Below are positions 7,853 to 16,344 of a DNA stretch of 36,578 bases, piece after piece (the stretch's first letter is position 1; the number at the start of each line of letters is the position of its first letter). Origin of the DNA: CAZZEX01 sp964653285 (GTDB lineage: Bacteria; Chloroflexota; Anaerolineae; B4-G1); NCBI GenBank assembly GCA_964653285.1, contig CAZZEX010000043.1, positions 1 through 36,578 on the forward strand. The letters are read 5' to 3'. The translations under genes and the position numbers were made by a program. Below the pieces are notes generated by a model. The model made no database searches, was not told the DNA's origin, and worked only from the letters and a program-made list of their open reading frames with translations.

Positions 7853-8152
7853 ATGTTACTGGGGAAAGTCGTGGGCACACTGGTCGCCACGCGCAAGGAG
7901 CCAACTTTGGAAGGGCTCAAGTTCTTGGTGCTCAAACAACTCGACATCGAGGGACAGGAGACGGGGGGCTACCGCGTGGCAGCGGACGTCGTCGGCGCCG
8001 GGATGGGCGAGGTGGTGCTCTACGCCACCGGCAGTTCCGCGCGCCAGACGAAGTTGACGGACAGACGCCCATGTGACGCTGTCATTATGGCGATTGTGGA
8101 CACGCTGGAGGTGGACGGCGTCGTGAAGTATGACAAGGCTGAGGCTGGCTGA
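7853..8152 (+). CDS. BMC-P pentameric vertex protein (EutN/CcmL family)
   Basis: A 99-residue protein with the EutN/CcmL pattern: GKVVGTLVATRKEPTLEG at the start, FLVLKQLD, then GAGMGEVVLYATGSSAR and a C-terminal IMAIVDTLEV strand. Pentamers of this family close the twelve vertices of the shell. ACGGAG stands before ATG 7853. Its TGA stop overlaps the ATG of the aldehyde dehydrogenase by one base, so the two are translationally coupled. It is one of three BMC-P genes in the operon. Confidence 0.95.
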   Translation: MLLGKVVGTLVATRKEPTLEGLKFLVLKQLDIEGQETGGYRVAADVVGAGMGEVVLYATGSSARQTKLTDRRPCDAVIMAIVDTLEVDGVVKYDKAEAG

Positions 8153-9618
8153 TGCTTGACGATGCTCGCATTGACGCCATCGTTCAACAGGTGATGGCCG
8201 AGTTGCGGCAGGGGGAACACGTGCGTCACGGCCCGCCGCCGGAGCCGCTGGACGCCACGCAGCCTCCCCCGCCCGCTCCGGCGTTGCACCATGGTGACAA
8301 CCTCTTCCCTGACGTGGACAGCGGTGTGGCGGCCGCACGGAGCGCCTACCTGCAACTGTGTGATTTGCCGCTGTCGGTACGCGAGCAGATGATCGCCCAC
8401 ATCCGCCGCGTGGCACGGGAGAACGCGCAACTCCTGGCCCACGAGGCCTGGCAAGAGACGGGAATGGGCCGCTACGAGGACAAAATCGAGAAAAACCTGA
8501 TCAACGCCAACAAGGTGCCCGGGACCGAAATCCTCACCCCGACCGCCTGGAGTGGCGACGGCGGCCTGACGCTGGTCGAGTATGCGCCTTACGGCGTGAT
8601 CGGCGCGATTATCCCCAGCACCAATCCCACGTCAACTGTCATCTGCAACACCATCGGGATGGTGGCGGCGGGTAATGGGGTCGTCTTCAACGCCCACCCC
8701 GGCGCTCGCGCCTGCTCCAACCACGCGGTGCAGTTGATCAACGAGGCCATCGTCGAGGCAGGAGGGCCGCCCAACCTGGTTTGCGCCATAGCCGAACCCA
8801 CCATCGAGAGCGCCCAGCAGATTATGCACCACCATGACGTACAGCTGTTGGCCGTCACTGGCGGTGAGGGGGTGGTACGGGTGGCGATGCAAAGCGGGAA
8901 GCGGACGGTCTGCGCCGGGCCGGGCAACCCGCCAGTCGTGGTGGACGAGACGGCTGACCTGGAACAGGCCGGGCGTGACGTCGTGCGCGGCGCATCTTTC
9001 GACAACAACATCATCTGCGTTGACGAGAAGGAGATTTTCGCCGTCGCTGCCATCGCCGACGACCTCAAGCGCATCATGTGCAACCACGGCGCTTACGAGG
9101 TCAACTCCTGGCAACTCAACCGGTTGATGAAATCCATCTTCACGCAGGTCCCGCCAGCCGGACAGCACGGCACGATGAACAAGGCTTTCATTGGCAAAAA
9201 TGCCAACGTGTTGCTCAAGGAGATCGGCGTGGACGTGGGCGACGAAATCCGCCTGGTGTTGGTGGAAGTGGAACGCGACCACCCGCTGGTGCTGACGGAG
9301 CAGATGATGCCGATTGTGCCGCTGGTCCGCGTGCGCGACGCCGGCGAGGGCATTGACCTGGCAAAGGTAGCCGAGCGCGGCTTCCGGCACACGGCGGTGA
9401 TGCATTCCAAGAACCTGGATCACCTGAGCCGCATGGCACGCGAGATGGATTGCAGCATCTTTGTCAAGAACGGCCCTTCGTGTGCTGGCGTCGGTTACGG
9501 CGGTGAGGGCTTCTGCTCGTTCACCATCGCCAGCCCCACCGGCGAGGGGATCACCAACCCGATCAGTTTCAGCCGCATCCGTCGTTGCGTGCTGAAGGAC
9601 GCTTTCCGAATCGTGTAG
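8152..9618 (+). CDS. CoA-acylating aldehyde dehydrogenase (PduP/EutE-like)
   Basis: Oxidises an aldehyde to acyl-CoA with NAD+; acetaldehyde from DeoC is the likely substrate. The protein is 488 residues. An N-terminal amphipathic helix (MLDDARIDAIVQQVMAELRQ) and a Pro-rich linker precede the ALDH domain, as in encapsulated PduP. The active-site Cys is in SFDNNIICVDEKEI. Nucleotide-site segments such as GAIIPSTNPTSTVICNTI and VTGGEGVVRVA are present. The C-terminal GEGITNPISFSRIRR is typical of this family. It is the last gene before the disrupted restriction-modification block. Shell genes resume at 11654. Confidence 0.96.
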   Translation: MLDDARIDAIVQQVMAELRQGEHVRHGPPPEPLDATQPPPPAPALHHGDNLFPDVDSGVAAARSAYLQLCDLPLSVREQMIAHIRRVARENAQLLAHEAWQETGMGRYEDKIEKNLINANKVPGTEILTPTAWSGDGGLTLVEYAPYGVIGAIIPSTNPTSTVICNTIGMVAAGNGVVFNAHPGARACSNHAVQLINEAIVEAGGPPNLVCAIAEPTIESAQQIMHHHDVQLLAVTGGEGVVRVAMQSGKRTVCAGPGNPPVVVDETADLEQAGRDVVRGASFDNNIICVDEKEIFAVAAIADDLKRIMCNHGAYEVNSWQLNRLMKSIFTQVPPAGQHGTMNKAFIGKNANVLLKEIGVDVGDEIRLVLVEVERDHPLVLTEQMMPIVPLVRVRDAGEGIDLAKVAERGFRHTAVMHSKNLDHLSRMAREMDCSIFVKNGPSCAGVGYGGEGFCSFTIASPTGEGITNPISFSRIRRCVLKDAFRIV

Positions 9619-9627
9619 GTAACAGTA

Positions 9628-10461
9628 ATGGGCAGAAATAGGTTAATAGCATTTGGTTGATATGGCGGAAAGCATAGTCATCTGGGCTGGCTTTTGCCTT
9701 TGCTACCAAAGACGACTCACTACTGTGAACCATTCGGAGGTTCAGCGGCGGTTCTTTTGAATCGAGATCCATCACCGGTTGAAACGTACAACGATATTGA
9801 TGGAGAAGTAGTCAATTTCTTCCGCGTGCTCCGAGAGCAAAGAGTTGCTCTAATTGAGGCTATCGGCCTAACTCCCTTCTCTCGTGAGGAGTTTAAGAAG
9901 GCCATATCTGAACCAGTGAATGGGTTATCGAGTTTAGAAAGAGCGCGACGATTCTACGTTCGCGCCAGACAAGTAAGAACTGGCCTTGCACAAACGGCAA
10001 GTAATGGGAGATGGGCCCACTGCCGACTGACAAGCCGTGCTGGTATGGCAGGCGCAGTATCAAGGTGGCTTGGTGCAGTTGATGCTTTGCCGGAAATCGC
10101 CCAGCGGCTTTTGCGTGTCCAGATTGAAAACGACCTGGCAATCAATGTTATCAGACGTTACGATAGCAAAGAGACGCTGTTTTACTGTGACCCTCCCTAC
10201 CCTCACGAATCTAGAGGAGATAGCAAAGCCTATCAATACGAAATGACAGACAAAGATCACATCAATCTAGCAGGAGTGCTTCGTAACGTTGAGGGCAAGG
10301 TAGCTCTCTCTGGATATCATTGTGACTTGTTAGACGAGCTCTACGGAAATTGGCACGTTCACGAGGCGAACTCGAAAAAGATACATTCAGTCAAAACCGA
10401 GAGAACAGAAGTCCTTTGGACTAATTACGACCTGTCCGAAACTGTGTCCAGGCTGATTTAA
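9628..10461 (+). pseudogene. Dam-like D12-class adenine methyltransferase, nonsense-broken
   Basis: N6-adenine DNA methyltransferase of the D12/Dam class. Starting at ATG 9628 the frame reads MGRNRLIAFG, then TGA at 9658-9660, then YGGKHSHLGWLLPLLPKTTH and the full remaining domain. The family's opening motif is WYGGK, so the TGA stands exactly where Trp is expected. The SAM-binding motif YCEPFGGSAAV and catalytic FYCDPPYP are intact downstream, and the total of 277 codons is normal. A TTG at 9694 could open the remaining frame but would drop the W-GGK motif. Base composition is clearly AT-richer than the BMC genes on both sides. Transfer and subsequent decay are inferred; a sequencing error is the main alternative. 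Confidence 0.88.
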
Positions 10462-10489
10462 CTCGTCAGTGTTAGAGGTTGCAAAGACA

Positions 10490-11602
10490 ATGACTACAGA
10501 CCAACAAGAGTTCGTGTTGAAATGCAAGGCGTATCTTGAGAAGAAATGGGAAAAAGTAACAGCAGCATTTGAACAAGGGAAGCCTCAAGACCCACTGGGG
10601 AAAGGCCACTCTCTGACCCATCTGATTCGAGATTGCCTGACCAGCATCATTAAAACCTATCATTACGTTTTGCCTACCCAACCCCTTGCCAAGAGCGTAT
10701 CTCCTGATTTGGATGCTCATTCCCTTCAAGTTGCGTATCAAGCCCCTGGTGCATTCGACGCTCGCACAATAGCACACAAAGTCATCGTCCCATTTGACCA
10801 AACAAACCACCGTGTTCTAGGCGGCTCACCAGAACCCTATGTCAATAATCCTGTCCGGGTTCCTGGCGTGATTTCCGCCTATCGCGATCAACAAAAAGTC
10901 AAAGAAGACTGGAACAAGCTGGTTGCTGTTTTGGACGCCGTGGAAGAGGCAAATGATGAGACTTTTACAGAACAGGCTTTTGAACAAGTGCTTTTTGAGA
11001 TTTACAACCTATTGGCTGACGTCGTGGTAGTGTACCCCACTCCCAATCGAATCAGTCTCGACAGAGCCAATTACCTTATTGAACAGTATCTTGCAACTGG
11101 TTCAGGTGGGGACCGGATGGAAGCCGTTTGCACTGCCCTGTTCCAAACAGTTGGAGACAGGTTTGGCATATTTGACAAGATCAAGCGGGAAAAAGTAAAC
11201 GCTCCCGATGCGTTTTCAGGTATGTTGGCGGACATAGAATGTTGGCTTGATGACAGGGTCGTTCTCCTGGTGGAAGTCAAAGATCGTGCATTGACACTCG
11301 TTTAACTAGATGACAAACTGGACCACGCGCGGGCGAAACATATCGCGGAGATTCTCTTTATTGCCAAGTCTGGCAAGCATCCAGACGATGCTGATGAGAT
11401 AGATGCACGTATCTTGTCCGAGTTCGCAAATGGACAGAATATCTATGTCTCTAACTTTTCCAACTTTGCATTGGGAATAATGATACTCCTGGGTGAAACT
11501 GGTCGGGTGGATTTTCTGGATAGAGTGGGCAAAGAGCTTGACAGAGTTCACTCTGGCATTGCACACCGAAAAGCCTGGGCAGAACTGCTAAAACAGGCGT
11601 GA
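10490..11602 (+). pseudogene. SacI-family restriction endonuclease, nonsense-broken
   Basis: The first 271 codons contain SacI-like segments: DARTIAHKVIVPFDQ, GGSPEPYVNNPVRVP, then ADIECWLDDRVVLLVEVKDR, which fits a PD-(D/E)xK active site with E-V-K. TAA at 11303-11305 follows shortly afterwards. The same frame then continues with LDDKLDHARAKHIAEILFIA to a TGA at 11602, giving a family-typical length of about 370 codons. Start ATG 10490 has AGAGG upstream; GTG 10469 is an alternative. It follows the methylase by 28 bases and shares its AT-rich composition, so the two formed a type II restriction-modification cassette. The truncated product would lack the C-terminal part and is probably inactive. 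Confidence 0.8.
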
Positions 11603-11653
11603 GACAAGTCATCTGTCCAGCTAACTCCTCGCTGGAGCCGATAGACAAACATC

Positions 11654-12244
11654 ATGATTGAGCCAGCTTTGGCCTTACTCGAATTCAGCAGCATCGCGGC
11701 GGGCATCCAGGCCGCCGACGCGATGGTCAAGCGCGCGCCGATTGACGTGATCAAGGCCGGTACGGTGCAGCCGGGCAAGTACCTGGTGTTGATCGGGGGC
11801 CAGGTGGCCGACGTGGAGGAGTCGCTGGCGGCCGGGCGCGAGGTGGGCGGCACGGCGGCAGTGGATTTCGTCTACCTGCCGCAGGTGCACCCGGAGGTGG
11901 TGCAGGCCATCGGCGGGGGGCGGGTGGAGCAAGTCACGGACGCGCTGGGCGTGGTCGAGACGACGACCGTCGCGGCCGCCATCCACGCCGCCGACGCAGG
12001 GATAAAGGGGGCTGAGGTGCGGCTGGTCGAAGTGCGGCTGGCCGATGGGCTAGGGGGCAAAGGCATCGTGCTTTTCTCTGGCCTGGTCGCCGACGTGGAA
12101 GCGGCGGTCGAGATTGGCGTGGGCGTGCTGGAGCGGCCCGAGTTGCTGGTGCGGCAAGTCGTCATCCCGCAACTGCACCCGGAGATGTGGGAGAACGTCG
12201 CCGCTGCCACACGCTTCCGCGCCAGAGTGATAGACAGGTTATGA
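11654..12244 (+). CDS. BMC-T trimeric shell protein (H. ochraceum T1-like)
   Basis: A 196-residue protein with two BMC domains. The first is ALALLEFSSIAAGIQAADAM through GGQVADVEESLAAG. The second is ALGVVETTTVAAAIHAADAG through FSGLVADVEAAVEIG. This resembles the single-layer BMC-T1 protein of H. ochraceum and PduT-type proteins, without an obvious iron-sulfur Cys at the pore. It differs strongly from the 6788 BMC-T, so the shell has two kinds of trimer. Its ribosome-binding site is weak. It begins 51 bases after the restriction-modification remnant. Its TGA stop overlaps the ATG of the next gene by four bases. Confidence 0.93.
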   Translation: MIEPALALLEFSSIAAGIQAADAMVKRAPIDVIKAGTVQPGKYLVLIGGQVADVEESLAAGREVGGTAAVDFVYLPQVHPEVVQAIGGGRVEQVTDALGVVETTTVAAAIHAADAGIKGAEVRLVEVRLADGLGGKGIVLFSGLVADVEAAVEIGVGVLERPELLVRQVVIPQLHPEMWENVAAATRFRARVIDRL

Positions 12245-12567
12245 AATTCGCGCGCGTGATCGGCACGGTGGTTGCCACCCGCAAGTACGAAGGACTCGAG
12301 GGGATCAAGTTCCTCGTCGTGCAACTGCTGGACGAGGATCTGAACCCGCAGGGCCGTCCCACCATCGCGGCCGACGCCACGGCCCAGGCTGGCCCCGGTG
12401 AGTTAGTCTTCGTCGTAGGCAGCCGCGAGGCGGCACAGGCACTGCCGGAGGTCTTCGTGCCGGTGAACCTGGCAATCACGGGGATCGTGGACGAAGTCGA
12501 GATTGAGCGCGGACCGCGCCGCCAGCAACCCACCGCCGTCTGGCACTACCTGTCAGAGGATGATTGA
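12241..12567 (+). CDS. BMC-P pentameric vertex protein (EutN/CcmL family)
   Basis: A 108-residue EutN/CcmL protein: KFARVIGTVVATRKYEGLEG, FLVVQLLDEDLNP, AQAGPGELVFVVGSREAAQ and the closing AITGIVDEVEIE. A C-terminal tail of about 20 residues (RGPRRQQPTAVWHYLSEDD) extends beyond the fold. Start ATG 12241 overlaps the BMC-T stop (ATGA), which argues for this start over upstream in-frame codons. It probably caps shell vertices; the paralogues at 7853 and 12570 may be used in different amounts. Confidence 0.94.
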   Translation: MKFARVIGTVVATRKYEGLEGIKFLVVQLLDEDLNPQGRPTIAADATAQAGPGELVFVVGSREAAQALPEVFVPVNLAITGIVDEVEIERGPRRQQPTAVWHYLSEDD

Positions 12568-12569
12568 AG

Positions 12570-12842
12570 ATGTACATCGGTAAGATCATCGGCACGGTGG
12601 TTGCCACGGTCAAGATCTCGCACCTGGAGGGACGCAAGTTGCTGCTGGTGGACCAGGTTGACCTGCGCGGGCAGGAGACTGGTTACTACGACATAGCAGT
12701 GGACGTGGCACAGGCTGGCCCCGGCGACACGGTGCTGGTGATAGACGAAGGGAACGGGGCGCGACAGATCCTCGGGCTCGACCCCGGTGCCGTGCGCGCT
12801 GTCATCGTCGGCGTGGTGGATGAGGTGACGCTGAGCGGATAG
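12570..12842 (+). CDS. BMC-P pentameric vertex protein (EutN/CcmL family)
   Basis: A 90-residue EutN/CcmL protein, the third in the operon: MYIGKIIGTVVATVKISHLE, LLLVDQVDLRGQETG, AQAGPGDTVLVIDEGNGARQ and VIVGVVDEVTL. It is closer to the canonical minimal size than its upstream neighbour. Start ATG 12570 lies 2 bases after the previous stop. This is the last gene of the BMC operon; 23 bases separate it from the convergent gene ending at 12866, and I see no convincing terminator there. Confidence 0.94.
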   Translation: MYIGKIIGTVVATVKISHLEGRKLLLVDQVDLRGQETGYYDIAVDVAQAGPGDTVLVIDEGNGARQILGLDPGAVRAVIVGVVDEVTLSG

Positions 12843-12865
12843 CGCACGTTCTCCGCGCTCCACGC

Positions 12866-13690
12866 TTACGCCAGCCTTTTCGTGTGGTAATCATAGACCT
12901 CATTGATGCTGCTGACCAGATCGTTCAACCGATTGACCTGCTCCTGGATATCAACCCGCAGGCGATCAGACCGACTACTCTCCAGGTCCTGGGCGTCTAT
13001 CAACTGCACCTGGCTGTAGACCGTGGCCAGGGCAGTCAGGCTCTGTTCCAGTTGCAACTCGGCCTGCTTCATGCGGGCGCCCAAGGCTCGCAGAGTCTGC
13101 CATTGTTTATCCTTGCTTTCCAGCACCTCGTCCAACTCCTGCTGGACTGTCGGATCGCTCTCCAGCCTGCGCCGGGCGGCGAGCGCCTCGATTTCCTGCG
13201 GCACCTGCTCCCGCTCCTGGGCCAACAGAGCATCCCCGCGGTAGGCATCCAGTCGCAAGGCCAACCGATAAATGTTGCTGATCCAGTCACTCAGTTGGCC
13301 GGCGGTGTCTTCCAGCCGATCCCGCAACACGCCAGTCCGCTGCCCGCGTACCTGGGCCTCAATGTGGCGCTGGTACTCCAACGCGGTCTCCACGTCTTCG
13401 CGCAATGCCCGATCCCTGATCGTGCCAGGGGCAAATTGTACTTGAAAAAGTCCTTGCAGCACCCTGGCGTTGGCCTCGGCATCGGTCAGGCTGGAGTAGA
13501 CGATGGCGGCCAACCCCAGCAGGCCCAGGAGTGGCCAAGCCCACACCGGCCACCACGGAAAGGGCCGGGGCAGCAGCGCCATGAGCAGGATCGTACCAGC
13601 CAACACTACTGCACTTTCCCAACGGAAGAAGGCATGTTGCAGGATGGCACTTTGGGCTTTCTTTTGCAGTTCGGAGCGAATGGTGGGCAT
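12866..13690 (-). CDS. Membrane-anchored coiled-coil protein beside PspA, unknown function
   Basis: A 274-residue protein of a family I do not recognise. Two hydrophobic segments near residues 25-42 and 46-67 form a membrane hairpin. The remainder (about residues 75-274) is charged and Glu/Gln/Leu-rich, with heptad-like coiled coil and no Cys or catalytic motif. It starts 10 bases after the pspA-like stop with a GAGG box, so it is cotranscribed with it and is the last gene of the leftward cluster. By analogy with PspA partners such as PspB/PspC it could be a membrane tether, but that is only context inference. Confidence 0.75.
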   Translation of the reverse strand: MPTIRSELQKKAQSAILQHAFFRWESAVVLAGTILLMALLPRPFPWWPVWAWPLLGLLGLAAIVYSSLTDAEANARVLQGLFQVQFAPGTIRDRALREDVETALEYQRHIEAQVRGQRTGVLRDRLEDTAGQLSDWISNIYRLALRLDAYRGDALLAQEREQVPQEIEALAARRRLESDPTVQQELDEVLESKDKQWQTLRALGARMKQAELQLEQSLTALATVYSQVQLIDAQDLESSRSDRLRVDIQEQVNRLNDLVSSINEVYDYHTKRLA

Positions 13691-13700
13691 AACCTCGCGG

Positions 13701-14381
13701 CTATCCGCTCAGCCCCAGCCTCTTCTTGCGCTCGGCCAGTTGACTATCAATGACGCTGCGGTCCAGCACCTGATCTATCTGCTCGTCGAGGCTGGCGGCC
13801 TGCATTTCGGTGGCGGTGGTGGCCTTGTCGAGCCGGGCGTAGATGCCTTGGGCGAGGCGGCTGATGTCGCTGTCGCCGGAGCCCACCAGATCGTCCAGAC
13901 CTCTCATGGCCTTGACAGCGACCTCTTTGCTCTTGGCCAACTCCAGAAGCGCCTGAAGTTCCTCTCGCTGCTGCTTCATCGTCGCGAGACGAGCCTCCAG
14001 TTTGACCTTGGCTTCCAGTAGTTTCTGGTACTCGGCTTCCAGGCGGGTGAGTTGTTCCTTGTACGTCTCAACCAGCCGCTGGGTGCTGTTGAGTTTGCTC
14101 TGGGTAGCCGTAGCCGTCGCTTCGTTGCCTTCCAAGAGGAAGGCATCAATGGCCCGGTCCAACTCGGCCTCTTTGTGCTCGTAGTCAGCCAGTTTGCGCT
14201 TGATGGACTTGGCTTCCCCGCCCACCGTGGCTGCGGCGTCCTCCAGGTCCTCCAGGTTGTCCTCCACCTGGCGGATGTACTGGTCAATCACGGCCATACT
14301 GTTGCTCTTCAGTGCCTGATCCACCAGAGCGTGCAGATTCGCGGAGATCAATGTCGAGACCTTTTCTAAAAGTGTTGCCAT
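13701..14381 (-). CDS. PspA/IM30 family protein
   Basis: A 226-residue, almost entirely helical protein with PspA/IM30 features: an amphipathic N-terminal helix (LLEKVSTLISANLHALVDQA), the DQYIRQVEDNLEDLEDAAAT helix, and a long coiled coil to about residue 170. PspA proteins bind stressed membranes and form ESCRT-III-like assemblies. The length matches the family. AGGAG lies ten bases before ATG 14381. It stands between the solute-binding/VWA gene and a membrane coiled-coil gene on the same strand. The 187-base gap upstream contains a short palindromic stretch (about 14429-14475) and repeated TTCATTG units. Confidence 0.88.
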   Translation of the reverse strand: MATLLEKVSTLISANLHALVDQALKSNSMAVIDQYIRQVEDNLEDLEDAAATVGGEAKSIKRKLADYEHKEAELDRAIDAFLLEGNEATATATQSKLNSTQRLVETYKEQLTRLEAEYQKLLEAKVKLEARLATMKQQREELQALLELAKSKEVAVKAMRGLDDLVGSGDSDISRLAQGIYARLDKATTATEMQAASLDEQIDQVLDRSVIDSQLAERKKRLGLSG

Positions 14382-14568
14382 TTTCGGATTTCTCCTGTTT
14401 TATTTCGGTGTGGTTAAATCAGTAGGACGACTGGCTTCAGCCGGGGAATCTCCGCTAAAGCGGGACGTCCGTCCCTTGTCAGAAAGCCAACTTACCACTA
14501 CTCGACTAAACGCTCATAGACTTCCTCCTTTGATGCATTGTTCATTTGTTCATTGTTCATTGAAGCTG

Positions 14569-16230
14569 TTATCGTCCAACTCCCACGCTGCCGCCAAAAG
14601 CGGCCGACATCTCCTCGTAAATGGCGGCAATGCTGGCCTCGTCACCCAGGTAGAAATTGCCATTCGCCTGGCGAGCCAACTCGGCCAGGAGGTCTTCGTC
14701 GGCGTTGGACCCGTAGGCAATGGTAAAGACGGTGGTGTCGTGAGCAGCGGCCATCTTCATCAAACTCTGATCAAAGGAATACCGGGAACTGTTCGTGTCC
14801 AGGCCATCTGTCAACACAACCATCGCGTTGCTCGTTTGTGCGGCATTGGTGCTGGCGATGACAGTAGCCGCGTCGCCAATGGCATCGTAGAGAGCCGTGT
14901 TGCCATCAGCCACCAGCCGCTTGAGCGCCTCGATAGCCTCACTACGCGCCAGGCCGACCTGCTCGTGGTAAACGATCGTGGCCGGTTGGTCTGAAAAGAC
15001 GATGATGGTAATAAGATCATCATCCCCCATCTGTTCCACAAACTGGATGGCCGCTCCACGCGCGTTGTCTATCTTGCGGCCTTCCATGCTGCCGGACGTG
15101 TCCAACAGCATGACCAGATTCACGTCCTTGCGTGCCGATTGCCACAAATCCTGCACGGCATAAATCGTATCCACGCTGGGCGGGCCAAAGACAATCTCCG
15201 GCTGGTCCAAGTCAACGCCGTGGGCCTTGTCTAACGGCGCACCCAGAGTCACACTATCGTTGACCGGCCGTAACCCGCTGGCCAGGGCCTTATGCTGCGC
15301 TTCCTCTCCCAACAGGTAATCGCGGAAGAGGCTGGCCGCTTCCTGCGTCTCGGCATCAGCCGCGCTATTCAAGCAAGCCGGATGCGTGGCCACAAAGGTC
15401 CCCTCAAAAGGATAGATGGGGACGATGGCCGGGTCACCGCTGCCGTAGTTGACGACCGTGCTCTCGTACATCACGGCTGCCCCCAAATAGCCAACCCCCC
15501 GTTCGCTCATCGTCTGCCCCAGGTTGTCGGTGGTGCTGCTAAACCAGGAAACGGCCGCCTCGAAGGCGCTCACTGAAGCCTGCACAATCGGCTGCTGAAC
15601 ATCGTCCACACCGACGGCCTCCGTTTTCGACTCGGCCGCCTGGACAATGGCCAGTAGGGTACTGGCACCGGTGCCGGACAGCCCGGGATGGGTATGGCCC
15701 AGGCGCAAGGTTTCGCCAAACTGGCCGCCGCTGTAGTAGGACCAGGCGGATGGGTCGGCGGCCAGGCTGCCCACGTCGAGCCAGCCCAGGGAACGGCCGG
15801 GCCAGCCCAGGGACTCGGCCACCGGCCGCCACATGGCAATGACCAGCGGGCTTTCGGCTAAACTGACGCAGTTACCCTGGAAACTATCCTGGCCCTGATC
15901 GGCCAACAGGTTGACCCAGACCTGGCCATCCGGTATCCATAGCGCCGGTAGAGGGTCGCCAGCGGCCATAGTGGTCACGGCCTGTCCTGATTCAACCGGG
16001 TTAAGTACGACGTAAACGGGTTCACCAGCGGTCGTCTCAATTTGGGCGGCGTTAAAGCCTTCGATTACCATTCCCAGCCAGGGCGTCAGGCTGGTGTTGG
16101 CCATCACTTCGACCACAACTGCGTTGCGGGGCGGGCCATCATCGGCGGTCAAACTACAAGTGCCACAAGTGACTGTCGTCAAGCCCAGAATCGTTACCAG
16201 CAGCAAAATGCTGCGTCGTTTTCTTCGCAT
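14569..16230 (-). CDS. Solute-binding domain fused to VWA domain, probable lipoprotein
   Basis: A 553-residue exported protein. The N-terminus MRRKRRSILLLVTILGLTTV then TC is a signal peptide, probably with a lipobox Cys near residue 22. Residues about 35-330 resemble a type 2 periplasmic solute-binding protein. Residues about 372-550 form a von Willebrand A domain with MIDAS elements: DTSGSMEG, the TALYDAIGDA segment and LTDGLDTN. No transporter permease is nearby, so the binding domain more likely senses than imports. ATG 16230 has GAGGAG upstream. A linker with RPVNDSVTL is shared with the protein at 17103. Probably a ligand-sensing or adhesive surface component of the PspA-linked cluster. 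Confidence 0.85.
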   Translation of the reverse strand: MRRKRRSILLLVTILGLTTVTCGTCSLTADDGPPRNAVVVEVMANTSLTPWLGMVIEGFNAAQIETTAGEPVYVVLNPVESGQAVTTMAAGDPLPALWIPDGQVWVNLLADQGQDSFQGNCVSLAESPLVIAMWRPVAESLGWPGRSLGWLDVGSLAADPSAWSYYSGGQFGETLRLGHTHPGLSGTGASTLLAIVQAAESKTEAVGVDDVQQPIVQASVSAFEAAVSWFSSTTDNLGQTMSERGVGYLGAAVMYESTVVNYGSGDPAIVPIYPFEGTFVATHPACLNSAADAETQEAASLFRDYLLGEEAQHKALASGLRPVNDSVTLGAPLDKAHGVDLDQPEIVFGPPSVDTIYAVQDLWQSARKDVNLVMLLDTSGSMEGRKIDNARGAAIQFVEQMGDDDLITIIVFSDQPATIVYHEQVGLARSEAIEALKRLVADGNTALYDAIGDAATVIASTNAAQTSNAMVVLTDGLDTNSSRYSFDQSLMKMAAAHDTTVFTIAYGSNADEDLLAELARQANGNFYLGDEASIAAIYEEMSAAFGGSVGVGR

Positions 16231-16263
16231 CGTCGCTCTCCTCTGCAAGGAGCCGTTGTTTAC

Positions 16264-16281
16264 CCCGCGCTATCGCGCGGG
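16264..16281. other. Perfect GC-rich hairpin upstream of the VWA gene
   Basis: CCCGCGC and GCGCGGG flank a four-base loop. No T-tract follows on either strand. It lies between the VWA gene start and the gene remnant. Its role is unclear. Confidence 0.5.
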
Positions 16282-16344
16282 TCGGCTCTGGCGACTGTTA
16301 GGTTATATGCTTCCAAGCTGGACTCCCGTAACATAACTCTACCT

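Noticed and set aside
9658..9660. TGA read as Trp or Gly (altered genetic code)
   Set aside because: Neighbouring genes use TGA as a normal stop (for example 8150-8152, 12242-12244), and the other broken genes have TAA and TAG.
9694..10461. Methylase as an intact gene starting at TTG 9694
   Set aside because: No ribosome-binding site, and this start drops the conserved W-GGK motif that is encoded in frame just upstream.
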